The translations under genes were made by a program, and so were the position numbers. A model generated the notes under the pieces. That model saw nothing but the letters and a program-made list of their open reading frames with translations. It ran no database searches and had not been told where the DNA came from. A stretch of DNA of 64,000 nt from CAZENU01 sp965222125 (GTDB taxonomy: Bacteria; Chloroflexota; Dehalococcoidia; Lucifugimonadales; CAZENU01), in the NCBI GenBank assembly GCA_965222125.1, contig CBDCTC010000005.1:372001-436000 (forward strand), given 5' to 3'. The stretch's first letter is position 1, and every line of letters starts with the position of its first letter. Below are positions 1 to 8,560 of this stretch, one piece after another.

Positions 1-1
1 C

Positions 2-64
2 GCGCCGGTTATAGCACGGCCCAAAATGCCGGTCAACGAACGCGTCGCCCTGCAACTGTTCTGA
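2..64 (+). CDS. Possible 3' end of a gene entering from the left
   Basis: The frame beginning at base 2 is open and ends in a TGA at 62-64. The 20 residues end in NERVALQLF. No start lies inside the window and nothing identifies the family. It may be the C-terminus of an upstream gene or chance; only the preceding sequence can tell. Confidence 0.22.
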   Translation, partial: APVIARPKMPVNERVALQLF

Positions 65-137
65 GTCGAGGCTGTGTCGACATCAACGCCGGACGTTTGC
101 CCCCGGGCATACTCGATGGCAGGCGCGCCGATGCGTC

Positions 138-146
138 TGCTAGAAT
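138..146 (+). promoter_or_regulatory. Extended -10 element upstream of the CitE-like gene
   Basis: TGCTAGAAT fits the extended -10 pattern TGnTAnnnT, with five of six bases of TATAAT. No good -35 hexamer lies upstream. It would give a leader of about 125 bases before the TTG start at 277. The call rests on the motif and position only. Confidence 0.35.
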
Positions 147-276
147 CCGGTATCTCGCCCCGAGACTCGCTTCCGCGGCCACCGGATTTGTCCACCGCGC
201 AGGACGCGCGGACCGGACCGATGCCGGGTGTGGAGGCGGGAACGACCGGGCCGGCGTTTCCGGCCGGAGGTCAAAG

Positions 277-1197
277 TTGACGCACGGCGCCGTTCCCGCG
301 CTCCTCAGCCTTAGAAGCCTCCTCTTCGTCCCCGGCAACCAGGTGCGTATGCTCCGAAAGGCCCTGGATCTGGCTCCGGACGCCTACGTCCCGGACCTGG
401 AGGACTCGGTGCCGGACGCCGAGAAAGACACCGCAAGGTCGATAGTGGCCGGTCTGCTGCCTGAGCTGGCGCAGGCGGGCCCGCTCGTCGTTCCCAGGGT
501 GAACGCGATGGAGTCCGGGCTGCTGGAAGCGGACCTCCGTGCCGTGATCGGCCCCCACACCTTCGGCGTCTCGGTCGGCAAGGTGGGCACCGCCGCCGAG
601 GTGGACGCGGTGTCCCAAATGGTGGAGAGGGTCGAGCGGGACAAAGGCGTGGAGCCGGGCTCGACCCGGCTGGTGCTATGGCTGGAGTCGGCGCTCGCTG
701 TCGTGAACGCGTACGCGGTCTGCGCCGCGTCCGCCCGGACCGTCGCCGCCGCCTTCGGGGCTGAGGACTTCACCAACGACATGGAAATCCAGCGTAGGGA
801 CGACGATGCCGAGATCGCCTACGCCCGGAGCGCCGTGTCGGTGGCGGCCCGAGCCGCCGGTGTCCTGGCGCTGGATACGCCCTTCTTCCGCTTCCGCGAT
901 TCCGCCGGACTGAGAAAAGACGCCCTCGAGGCCCGTATGCTCGGCTATCGAGGCAAGTTCGCGATCCATCCGGCACAGATAGATGTCCTCAGCGATGTCT
1001 TCTCGCCGTCCCAGGCTGAGATCGACCACGCACGGAGAGTCGTCGAGTCGTTCGAGGAGGCCGAGCGCGCCGGGCGCGGCTCCACGTCGCTTGACGGCGA
1101 GGTAGTCGACATTCCGGTGGTGAAGCGGGCCCGCAACCTGCTCCGGCGCGCCGACGCCGACGCCCAAGCCGGAGGTGGAGCCCCAGATGGCCGCTGA
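277..1197 (+). CDS. HpcH/HpaI aldolase/citrate lyase family protein (CitE-like CoA-ester lyase)
   Basis: About 306 residues, normal for CitE-like lyases, which cleave or form C-C bonds in CoA thioesters such as citramalyl- or malyl-CoA with a divalent metal. Visible family blocks are SLLFVPGN near the N-terminus, PDLEDSVPDAEK around residue 40 (acidic metal/CoA region), a conserved LESA segment, GAEDFTNDM and GKFAIHPAQI near the C-terminal quarter. The frame is open upstream to 97, but the TTG at 277 has GGAGG at 266-270 with six bases between, and family similarity begins just after it, so I place the start there. The end overlaps folB by 11 bases, so the two are probably cotranscribed. The exact substrate cannot be told from sequence. 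Confidence 0.85.
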   Translation: MTHGAVPALLSLRSLLFVPGNQVRMLRKALDLAPDAYVPDLEDSVPDAEKDTARSIVAGLLPELAQAGPLVVPRVNAMESGLLEADLRAVIGPHTFGVSVGKVGTAAEVDAVSQMVERVERDKGVEPGSTRLVLWLESALAVVNAYAVCAASARTVAAAFGAEDFTNDMEIQRRDDDAEIAYARSAVSVAARAAGVLALDTPFFRFRDSAGLRKDALEARMLGYRGKFAIHPAQIDVLSDVFSPSQAEIDHARRVVESFEEAERAGRGSTSLDGEVVDIPVVKRARNLLRRADADAQAGGGAPDGR

Positions 1198-1552
1198 CAC
1201 GATTCGTCTGGCCGGCATGGTCTTCTACGGCTACCACGGCGTTCGGCCGGCTGAGAGGAAGACCGGCCAGCGGTTTGTGGTGGACCTGGAAGTCATCCGG
1301 GACCTGACCGCCGCCGCCGGGTCGGACGACCTTCGCGACACGGTCAGCTACTCGGAGCTCTTTCGGTTGGTCAAGGGCATCGTGGAGGGGCCCCCTCACA
1401 ATCTTCTGGAGAGCCTTGCCGGCGCGATTGCCGCGGCAGTGCTGGACGCCCACGACGTGAATGCGGTCACGGTGGGGGTGAAGAAGCCGGAGCCGCCGAT
1501 CGCGGGCGCCGTCCTGGGGTACGCCGGGGTCGAGATCACGAGAAGCAGATAG
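1187..1552 (+). CDS. folB: Dihydroneopterin aldolase
   Basis: 121 residues, the usual size of FolB, which converts 7,8-dihydroneopterin to 6-hydroxymethyl-dihydropterin plus glycolaldehyde in folate synthesis and works as a cytosolic octamer. Family marks are FYGYHGV near the N-terminus, the TGQRF/VDLE strand, VSYSEL, the ESLAG helix and the VKKPEPP segment, whose lysine is the catalytic one in the family. A GTG at 1175 is in frame, but the ATG at 1187 has a GGAGGTGGAG purine tract at 1171-1180 and similarity starts right after it. It overlaps the 3' end of the lyase gene. The other visible folate genes, folP and folK, lie 47 kb away. Confidence 0.92.
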   Translation: MAADTIRLAGMVFYGYHGVRPAERKTGQRFVVDLEVIRDLTAAAGSDDLRDTVSYSELFRLVKGIVEGPPHNLLESLAGAIAAAVLDAHDVNAVTVGVKKPEPPIAGAVLGYAGVEITRSR

Positions 1553-1565
1553 GCGGAGTCGCCGT

Positions 1566-3194
1566 TCAGGGGCCCCTGGGGGCTGCCGAGTAGAGCGGGC
1601 CCGACGGCGTGAACTGGAAGTCCTGGAGCAGACCGCCGCTCGCGTAGGTGAAGTAGACTCCGGGCCGTTCCACGTTGTGCTCCACGATCTGCCGGATCGC
1701 CCTGCGTACGTCGGTCGTGTAGATTCGTGGGACGCGCTCCGGGAACAGCTCGTGGAGGTCATCCAGGTACCATCCGAACCGGAGCAGCGGCGCCGCGATC
1801 ACCGTCACGTCTCGATCCGGCCGGTCCACGTACCTAGCGTACAACAGCGATGCCACGTTTCGCTCCCTGGAGCTGACCAGCACCGATCCGTCCGGTGCGG
1901 CGTCCAGCATAGCGCGGGCCCGCTCCAGCGCGGCGCGTTCCCCTCTGAGGTCCTGGTCGCTGTAGCCGAGCGCCACCGTCACGACCGGCAAGAATATGAT
2001 TGCGAGCACGCTTAGCAGCACCGCCTGGTGGGCGACGTTCACCTGGACCCGCCAGCGCCCGAGGACGTTCCATTCGCCGTCGAAGTCCCGCATCCACGAC
2101 GCCATGATCCAGAACAGCCCGACGCCCAGCCAGACCGAGAACATCAGCAGCGCCGGGATGATCAGCGCCTCGGAGTCGACCGAGTCGTAGAGCGTCGCGT
2201 AGGCGGTCATGATCAGGATAGACGCCAGAGTGGAGACGAGCAGCGGCCGCGCGAGCGCCAGCAGCGGCACGGCTCCCATCAGTCCGAAGAATAGGCCCAG
2301 CGGGTTGAGCTGATCGAATATCAACCGCATCCAATCGGTCACTCTGTCGGCAATGCCGTCTGCCGCAATGCCGAAAACGTGCTCCCGGTACGGCGGCGCC
2401 GTCAACATCCAGAGGAAGCCGTCGACGGTGTCTGCGCCACCCCAGTTGACCGGCGGGCCCGCTGCCGCCCGGATGGGAAGGTATGCGTACACGGAGACGC
2501 CCGCCAGAAACGGGACCACGAGCCAGGGCGACAACACAGTCCTCCACCCGGCCGCCACACCGATCCAGACGAGTAGAGGCACGGCCGCCGCGAGCAGGGT
2601 AGGGTGGTTGCCCAAGCCCATCCCGGTCAGGACGCCAAACGCCGCCAGCAGTAGCCGCTGTCGCCACCGCCCGCGTGTTCCCACGAATGGCGGAGGCAGC
2701 GCCAGTGCGACGGCGATCAACAGCAGGAACCCCACGAGAGCGGCGTTCAGCGCATGGACGCCGGTGACGACCGCCTGAGACCACACCACCGGCGCGGCTG
2801 CGAAGACGGTTCCTGCCAGCGCCGCCGGCACCAGCGAGAACCACTCGGGCGCCCGCGGCGTGAGCGTCCGGCAGACACGCAGGGTCACCCAGTAGACCGC
2901 GACCACGCTGGCGGCCGCCAGGACTGCGGAGAGCAGGTTGCCGCGGAAGGCGAAGTCGCCTACCGGCGCGACCGCTGCGAAGCCCTTGAGCAGGAGCGTA
3001 TAGGTTGGATAGCCCGGCGAATGGGGAATGCCGAGCGTCTCGGCCGCGGCGAGAAACTCCCCGCCACTGGCGCCTCCCTCACGCCACCCCAGGGCCAGGG
3101 TGGGCGGCATTGTCGCCAGATATAGAGCGAATGTCGCCACGGCCAGCGCGGCGCCGCCTGCGACTCTTAGGTTCCGTTCGCGGTCCTTTAGCAT
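1566..3194 (-). CDS. DUF2723 (TMEM260-like) multi-pass membrane protein
   Basis: 542 residues with many hydrophobic segments from residue 10 to about 400, then a soluble C-terminal part of about 130 residues. The N-terminal loop carries the DUF2723 signature: an acidic residue in SGGEFLAAAETLGIPHSPGYP, followed by YTLLLKG. Bacterial DUF2723 proteins and eukaryotic TMEM260 belong to the lipid-linked glycosyltransferase C fold, and TMEM260 is a protein O-mannosyltransferase. A role in transferring a sugar from a polyprenyl donor to an exported target is therefore inference. It is convergent with folB, 13 bases apart, and stands alone. The acceptor is unknown. Confidence 0.8.
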   Translation of the reverse strand: MLKDRERNLRVAGGAALAVATFALYLATMPPTLALGWREGGASGGEFLAAAETLGIPHSPGYPTYTLLLKGFAAVAPVGDFAFRGNLLSAVLAAASVVAVYWVTLRVCRTLTPRAPEWFSLVPAALAGTVFAAAPVVWSQAVVTGVHALNAALVGFLLLIAVALALPPPFVGTRGRWRQRLLLAAFGVLTGMGLGNHPTLLAAAVPLLVWIGVAAGWRTVLSPWLVVPFLAGVSVYAYLPIRAAAGPPVNWGGADTVDGFLWMLTAPPYREHVFGIAADGIADRVTDWMRLIFDQLNPLGLFFGLMGAVPLLALARPLLVSTLASILIMTAYATLYDSVDSEALIIPALLMFSVWLGVGLFWIMASWMRDFDGEWNVLGRWRVQVNVAHQAVLLSVLAIIFLPVVTVALGYSDQDLRGERAALERARAMLDAAPDGSVLVSSRERNVASLLYARYVDRPDRDVTVIAAPLLRFGWYLDDLHELFPERVPRIYTTDVRRAIRQIVEHNVERPGVYFTYASGGLLQDFQFTPSGPLYSAAPRGP

Positions 3195-3348
3195 CGGCTA
3201 TTGGGTACATGGTACCCGAACGGATCGGCCCCGTTCATCCAAAACCGACCGGAGGCGTACGTTCAGACGTGGCACTGCGTCGGAGAGGAGCAGGTGATCG
3301 GGCCCTGCGGGGCGCCTCGAAACCGGTCGGTTGCGGCTCGGTCTGCCG

Positions 3349-3378
3349 TTGACCCGCGATTTCGCGACGACATATAAT
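3349..3378 (+). promoter_or_regulatory. Sigma-70-type promoter for purF
   Basis: TTGACC (3349-3354), an 18-base spacer and a perfect TATAAT (3373-3378). The leader to purF is about 130 bases. It contains AAGCCGGCCG twice (near 3414 and 3440), but I could not match it to a purine riboswitch. It is the best purine-cluster promoter in the window. Confidence 0.7.
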
Positions 3379-3513
3379 GCGGCTCTGGGGGAGCGACTCA
3401 AGAGTTGTACCAAGCAAGCCGGCCGTTTCGAGTCGCCGCGAAGCCGGCCGCGCCTACCTTCCGGACGGGACTCAAGCTGGCCTGACCACCCATGACCCCC
3501 TAAGCGAGGCAGA

Positions 3514-4917
3514 ATGCCATTTCTGGACGACCACGTGCAGGAGGCTTGCGGGATCGTGGGCGTCTATGCGCCCGGCGAAGACGTATCCCGCGCCGCATTC
3601 TTCGGCCTGTCCGCCCTTCAGCATCGTGGGCAGGAGAGCGTCGGAATAGCGACCGCAGATGGGGCGAACATCCGGTCCCATACGGCCATGGGCCTGGTGG
3701 CGCAGATATTCAAGGAAGACGATCTCGCCCGCCTGACCGGCCATGTCGCTATCGGCCACACACGCTATTCGACCACCGGCAGCAGCTATCTGGCTAACGC
3801 CCAGCCCATTCTGTCCGACGGCCCAACGTTCGAGCTTGCGCTGGCGCACAACGGCAACGTCGTCAACGCCGTCGAGCTCAAGATCGAGCTCACCGATTGG
3901 GGCTGCGACTTCACCACCACCAGCGACTCCGAGGTCGTGGCTCACCTGATCTCTTACGCCCCCGTTCAGTCGTGGGCGGAACGTTTCGCCTACGCCATGG
4001 GCAGGCTCAGGGGCGCGTACTCGCTCGTGTTGATGACGAAAGACGCGCTGTTCGGCGTACGGGACGCCCTGGGCGTGCGGCCGCTGTGCATCGGGAAGCT
4101 GGACAGCGGCTGGGTGATCGCCTCGGAGTCCTGTGCGCTGGACCACATCGGCGCCACCTTCGTGCGAGAGGTACGACCCGGGGAGGCGGTGATGGTGGAC
4201 GCATCGGGGCTGCGAACGATCTACCAGCGAGAGGTTGACCATCGCGCTTCGTGTATCTTCGAGCACATCTATTTCGCCCGACCGGACTCGGTGATCGACG
4301 ACAGGCTGGTCTACAGCAGCCGCATGGCGATGGGCGCCGAGCTGGCCCGCGAGTACCCGGCCGAAGCCGACATGGTCATCGGCGTGCCGGACTCGGCCAC
4401 GGCGGCCGCAGTGGGATACTCGCGCGAGTCCGGGACCCCTTACGGCGAGGGGCTGGTGAAGAACCGCTACGTGGGCCGTACATTCATCCTTCCCGACCAG
4501 CGCCTGCGCTCCCTCGGGGTGCAGATGAAGTTGAACGCGCTTCCCGAGCTGATCGCAGGCAAGCGGCTGGTCGTGGTGGAGGACAGCATCGTCCGCGGCA
4601 CGACCAGCCGGCCGGTGGTCGAACTGCTGAGGAAAGGCGGAGCCGCCAAAATTCACCTGAGGATCTGCGCTCCTCCCATAATTCACCCCTGTCACCTCGG
4701 GGTCGATTTTCCGACCCGCCGCGAGCTGATAGCTGCCAACAGCACCGTCGAGGAGGTCCGACAGGCGGTCGGGGCCGACTCGCTGGGATACCTGAGCCAC
4801 GAAGGCCTGCTGAGGGCCGTCGGGGTGGCGAGAAACGAAATGTGCATGGCCTGCTTCACCGGTGACCACCCGATTCCGGTGCAGCTCGAGATGGACAAGC
4901 TGGCGCTGGAGACCTGA
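3514..4917 (+). CDS. purF: Amidophosphoribosyltransferase
   Basis: 467 residues. Catalyses the first committed step of purine synthesis, PRPP plus glutamine to 5-phosphoribosylamine, in the cytosol. The N-terminus MPFLDDHVQEA precedes Cys12 (CGIVGVY), which fits an 11-residue propeptide removed to free the Ntn glutaminase cysteine. Glutaminase marks RGQESVG, IGHTRYST and NGN follow. The PRPP loop is VVVEDSIVRGTTS near residue 350. Cysteines before IFEHIYFARPDS, in IHPCHLG and in MCMAC near the C-terminus match the ligands of the [4Fe-4S] cluster of the Bacillus-type enzyme, so this is the Fe-S, propeptide-processed form. Its TGA overlaps the purM ATG by one base, indicating translational coupling. 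Confidence 0.97.
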   Translation: MPFLDDHVQEACGIVGVYAPGEDVSRAAFFGLSALQHRGQESVGIATADGANIRSHTAMGLVAQIFKEDDLARLTGHVAIGHTRYSTTGSSYLANAQPILSDGPTFELALAHNGNVVNAVELKIELTDWGCDFTTTSDSEVVAHLISYAPVQSWAERFAYAMGRLRGAYSLVLMTKDALFGVRDALGVRPLCIGKLDSGWVIASESCALDHIGATFVREVRPGEAVMVDASGLRTIYQREVDHRASCIFEHIYFARPDSVIDDRLVYSSRMAMGAELAREYPAEADMVIGVPDSATAAAVGYSRESGTPYGEGLVKNRYVGRTFILPDQRLRSLGVQMKLNALPELIAGKRLVVVEDSIVRGTTSRPVVELLRKGGAAKIHLRICAPPIIHPCHLGVDFPTRRELIAANSTVEEVRQAVGADSLGYLSHEGLLRAVGVARNEMCMACFTGDHPIPVQLEMDKLALET

Positions 4918-5975
4918 TGGCGTCGGCCTCGGGCGAGTCTTCGGCCCCGTCGCACGGGGGCCTCTCGGCTCCCTCATACAGAGATTCCGGCGTCGACGTC
5001 GACGCCGCGGCGGACGTGAAGAGCCGGATCGCCGATCTCGTTGCCAGGACGCACGGGCCTCAGGTGCTGGGCGGCGTCGGCGGGTTCGGCGCCCTCTACG
5101 CGCTGTCCGGGTTCAGGGACCCCGTGCTCGTGTCCAGCACGGACGGCGTCGGGACGAAGTCGAAGGTCGCCGCCGCCATGGGCCGCTACGATGGGCTCGG
5201 CGAGGACGTCGTGAACGCGTGCGTCAACGACGTGATCGTGTGCGGCGCAACGCCGGCCTACTTCCTTGACTACATAGGGGTAGGGGAGCTGGACGCCGCG
5301 GTCGTAGAGGACCTGCTATCGGGAATGGTCCGCGCCTGCGAGACCGCGGGCTGCGCGCTGATCGGCGGCGAAACGGCCCAGATGCCCGGCGTCTACGCGG
5401 GCGGCGATTTCGACCTCGTCGGCTTCGCCGTGGGCGTCGTGGAGAGGGACGAGATTCTCGACCCGGCCGACGTAGAGATAGGCGACGTGCTCGTGGGGCT
5501 GCCGTCGAGCGGGCTCCATACGAACGGCTACTCCCTCGTGCGCCGCGTCTTCGGCCTGGACGACGACCCGTCGCCGTTGCGCCGGCACCGGCCAGAGCTG
5601 GGCCGCACGCTGGGAGAGGAGCTGCTGGAGCCGCACCTCTCCTACGTGTCGACCGTCCGAAGCGTGCGGGCCGACGTGAAGAGCATCGCCCACGTCACCG
5701 GCGGCGGGCTGATCGAGAATCTCCCGCGCGCCCTGCCGGACGGCGCGGCGGCCTCTCTCGACAGGAGGGCGTGGGACGTGCCCGCGATATTCTTCGTGAT
5801 CCAGTCCGCAGGCGAGATAGCCGACGACGAGATGTTCCGTGTGTTCAACATGGGCCTGGGCATGGTGCTCGTCTGCGACAGCGCCAAGGCGGCGGCCTTG
5901 GCTGCCGAGCTTCCCGGCGCGAAAATCGTCGGCGAGGTCACCGCCGCCTCTGGCCAGCCCAGAGTGAGGTTGTGA
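4917..5975 (+). CDS. purM: Phosphoribosylformylglycinamidine cyclo-ligase (AIR synthetase)
   Basis: 352 residues. ATP-dependent closure of FGAM to 5-aminoimidazole ribonucleotide. The family order is complete: GGVGGFGALY, the SSTDGVGTK nucleotide loop, NDVIVCGA followed by FLDYIGVG, IGGETAQMPG and LPSSGLHTNGYSLVR. The first 20 residues are Ser/Gly rich and unlike the core, so translation could also start a little later, but the ATG at 4917 overlaps the purF stop (TGATG), the common arrangement for coupled genes. purH follows after one intervening membrane-protein gene. Confidence 0.96.
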   Translation: MASASGESSAPSHGGLSAPSYRDSGVDVDAAADVKSRIADLVARTHGPQVLGGVGGFGALYALSGFRDPVLVSSTDGVGTKSKVAAAMGRYDGLGEDVVNACVNDVIVCGATPAYFLDYIGVGELDAAVVEDLLSGMVRACETAGCALIGGETAQMPGVYAGGDFDLVGFAVGVVERDEILDPADVEIGDVLVGLPSSGLHTNGYSLVRRVFGLDDDPSPLRRHRPELGRTLGEELLEPHLSYVSTVRSVRADVKSIAHVTGGGLIENLPRALPDGAAASLDRRAWDVPAIFFVIQSAGEIADDEMFRVFNMGLGMVLVCDSAKAAALAAELPGAKIVGEVTAASGQPRVRL

Positions 5976-6031
5976 CGGCCAATGCGGTCTGCCCCGTGTC
6001 TGGACGTGATCCACATGAGAGGGCGGCGTTG

Positions 6032-6040
6032 TGATATCCT
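6032..6040 (+). promoter_or_regulatory. Possible extended -10 for the membrane-protein gene
   Basis: TGATATCCT fits TGnTAnnnT, 78 bases before the ATG at 6118 in the 142-base purM to membrane-protein gap. No convincing -35. Weak motif-only call. Confidence 0.28.
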
Positions 6041-6117
6041 TTGGCGCGGATTCGGAGGGTGGCCATACGGGGGCCGGCTTTGTCGGTCGGTGCTCCGAGA
6101 CTAAGGGAGTGGACTAG

Positions 6118-6834
6118 ATGGCAGCAAACGATAGCAAGATACTCGCGTGGCAGATACTGGTCTCCATCTTGGCTGGAGTCATCCTGGGAGTCTTGATGGG
6201 CCTCGGGGAGGCCGAGAAGGGTGAGTTCTTCTTCGATCTCCCGTGGGGCGCCCTCTTGGGGTTCGTCGGCGGACTTGTCGTGATCTTTGGCCTGGCTGCC
6301 GTGATCTGGATCGTCTTGGCATTGACCGGCGGCGGGTTTGCTGGCGCCCTCGCCAGTCTAGGTGGGCGTGGGCCGGTTCGGGGCTACTGCGCCGCCATCG
6401 GCAGGCTGAAGCGGTCGCCTCTGGCGTGGGCGGTCGCCTGGGGCGTCGTCTGTGCGCTGGGATGGGTGATCATAGCCGCTCTGATCTGGAGTACAGGCGT
6501 CGGCAGCAACGTCGGCGTGGCTCTGCTGCTCCTCATCGGCGTCGTGGTCCCGGTGATACTTAACCTGGCCTACGGGGTCACCAAACCGCTGTCGGAGACG
6601 GTGACCGGCGGGTACGGCTGGGTGGCCTCAATCGTCAAAGGATTCGGCAAGGTGTGGACGGCAGTGAAGCTGCCGTCGGGGGATATGGCTTTTGCCGCCG
6701 GCGCCACGTTCGGCCTGGCCGGGCTGGCGGCCTTCATCTCGGTAGAGGCGATCCTGGGCGTGTTCGGCTTCCTGTTCATGGTCTCCGGCGCGTTTCTGGG
6801 CAGGATGGTCAAGGCGATGATAGAGGCCGGGTAG
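6118..6834 (+). CDS. Hypothetical multi-pass membrane protein
   Basis: 238 residues, not recognised. Hydrophobic segments lie near residues 8-28, 40-70, 100-125, 128-150 and 195-235, with a glycine-rich loop (GGGFAGALASLGGRG) after the second. This gives perhaps five to six membrane passes and no large soluble domain. No catalytic motif is visible. The start has an AAGGGAG tract just upstream (6103-6109). It sits between purM and purH, which suggests cotranscription, but nothing in the sequence ties it to purine metabolism; a transporter-like or small-molecule channel role would be a guess. Confidence 0.6.
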   Translation: MAANDSKILAWQILVSILAGVILGVLMGLGEAEKGEFFFDLPWGALLGFVGGLVVIFGLAAVIWIVLALTGGGFAGALASLGGRGPVRGYCAAIGRLKRSPLAWAVAWGVVCALGWVIIAALIWSTGVGSNVGVALLLLIGVVVPVILNLAYGVTKPLSETVTGGYGWVASIVKGFGKVWTAVKLPSGDMAFAAGATFGLAGLAAFISVEAILGVFGFLFMVSGAFLGRMVKAMIEAG

Positions 6835-7009
6835 GACCCCGGGGACCCGTCACCGGCCGGTCGCCCGCGTCTGAGCGCAATGGTGCAGTCGCTGCCGCCT
6901 CAGGCCGGCCTCAGCGCCGCCCTCGCCGTGGTGCCGTGTGCGAGATCGGCTTCGAGAGAACGTCGCCCATGGGCATCCCGCCGCTCCGCAGCCGCCATCG
7001 AGGAGACTC

Positions 7010-8545
7010 ATGAGAGCCCTGTTCAGCGCGTCCAATCTTGAGGGAATCGTCGATTTCGCGCGTGCGCTCCACCGGGCCGGCTTTGAGCTGCTGAGCACCG
7101 GCGGCACGGGGAGGCACCTGGCGGACGCCGGGCTGCCGGTGACCCAGGTCTCGGACGTGACCGGATTCCCCGAGATACTGGACGGCCGGGTCAAGACGCT
7201 CCACCCCAAGATACACGGCGGCATCCTGGCTCGCCGCGACCTGGCCGACCACCGTGACCAGCTCGCTCTACACGAGATAGCCCCGATAGACTTTGTCGTC
7301 GTCAACCTGTACCCGTTCGTGGAGACGGTGAGCCGGGATGGCGTGACCCTGCAGGACGCTTTGGAGAGGATCGACATAGGCGGCGCGACGCTCATCCGCG
7401 CCGCCGCCAAGACGTTCCCCGACGTGGCGGTGGTCGTCGACCCATCGGACTACGGCTGGCTTGCCGAGCGCTTGGTCGCGGCGGCCGGCGGTACGGTCGA
7501 GCTATCGCAGGACGAGCGTAGGGGGCTGGCCCGTAAGGCGTTCCAGCACGTGGCCTGGTACGACACCGCGGTGGCCGGCTATCTGGGCGAAGGCGCCCGA
7601 CCGTCGGGAGATGAGATCACGCTCGGTTACACGAAGCTGGCCGGGCTGCGGTACGGCGAGAACCCGCACCAGGAAGCCGCCGTCTACGGCGACGTCCTCT
7701 CGGCGGGCGGCATCGTGAGGGCGGAGCAGCTTCACGGCGGCGCCATGTCGTTCACCAACTTCCTCGATGCCGACGCGGCTTGGGAGGTCGTCTGCGACTT
7801 CGCCGCCCCGGCGGCGGCCGTGATCAAGCACACCAACCCCTGCGGCCTGGCCGTGCACGAGGACCAGCCCACCGCGTACACGCGGGCCTTCGAAGGCGAC
7901 TCCGTGTCGGCGTACGGCGGGATAGTCGGGTTCAACCGCAAGGTGACTGCGGCGACCGCCGAGGCGATGCGCGGCGTGCTGTACCACATCATCGTCGCGC
8001 CCGACTACGAGCCGGAGGCGCTGGACATTCTCAGGAAGCGCAAGCAGCTGCGAATTCTCAAAGTCGAGCCCGCCGCGGGGCCGCTGGCCGCGACGGACGT
8101 GCGAAGGGTTTCCGGCGGTGCGCTGGTGCAGAGCGCGGACGTGCTGGCGGAAGACCCCGCTACGTGGAAAGTGGTGACCGAGCGTCAGCCCACGGTGAGC
8201 GAGATGGAGGACCTGGCCTTCGCCTGGAGGGTGGGCAAGCACATCAAGTCCAACACCATCGTGCTAGCAAAGGACAACACGATGGTCGGCATGGGCGCCG
8301 GGCAGCCGAACCGGGTGACGAGCGTCCATCTGGCGCTGCGGATAGCGGGCGAGAAGGCCAGGGGGAGCTCGCTCGCCTCGGACGCGTTCATGCCCTTCGC
8401 CGACAACGTGGAGCTGGCCGCCGAAGGCGGAGTCGCGGCCATCGCGCAGCCGGGCGGGTCGATCAGGGACGACGAAGTCATAAGGGCGGCGGACCGACTG
8501 GGCATGGCGATGGTGTTCACCGGCGTCCGCCACTTCAAGCACTGA
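7010..8545 (+). CDS. purH: Bifunctional AICAR formyltransferase / IMP cyclohydrolase
   Basis: 511 residues, the full two-domain length. The N-terminal MGS-like IMP cyclohydrolase domain shows LLSTGGTGRHL, TGFPEILDGRVKTLHPKIHGG and the VVNLYPF strand. The C-terminal AICAR transformylase domain shows KHTNPCG, AYGGIVGFN, SNTIVLA followed by MGAGQPNRV, and SDAFMPFADNVE with AQPGGSIRDD. The frame is open upstream to 6938, but the ATG at 7010 is preceded by GAGGAGA and similarity begins at its second residue. It completes IMP synthesis. The 175 bases before it hold no other gene that I can support. Confidence 0.97.
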   Translation: MRALFSASNLEGIVDFARALHRAGFELLSTGGTGRHLADAGLPVTQVSDVTGFPEILDGRVKTLHPKIHGGILARRDLADHRDQLALHEIAPIDFVVVNLYPFVETVSRDGVTLQDALERIDIGGATLIRAAAKTFPDVAVVVDPSDYGWLAERLVAAAGGTVELSQDERRGLARKAFQHVAWYDTAVAGYLGEGARPSGDEITLGYTKLAGLRYGENPHQEAAVYGDVLSAGGIVRAEQLHGGAMSFTNFLDADAAWEVVCDFAAPAAAVIKHTNPCGLAVHEDQPTAYTRAFEGDSVSAYGGIVGFNRKVTAATAEAMRGVLYHIIVAPDYEPEALDILRKRKQLRILKVEPAAGPLAATDVRRVSGGALVQSADVLAEDPATWKVVTERQPTVSEMEDLAFAWRVGKHIKSNTIVLAKDNTMVGMGAGQPNRVTSVHLALRIAGEKARGSSLASDAFMPFADNVELAAEGGVAAIAQPGGSIRDDEVIRAADRLGMAMVFTGVRHFKH

Positions 8546-8560
8546 GGCGTCAGTCTCCCG

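Noticed and set aside
3379..3513. Purine riboswitch in the purF leader
   Set aside because: The conserved aptamer core could not be found.
3472..4977. Long open frame of about 500 codons on the minus strand opposite purF
   Set aside because: High GC leaves few stops on the opposite strand. The sequence is low in family-like motifs and purF on the plus strand is unmistakable.
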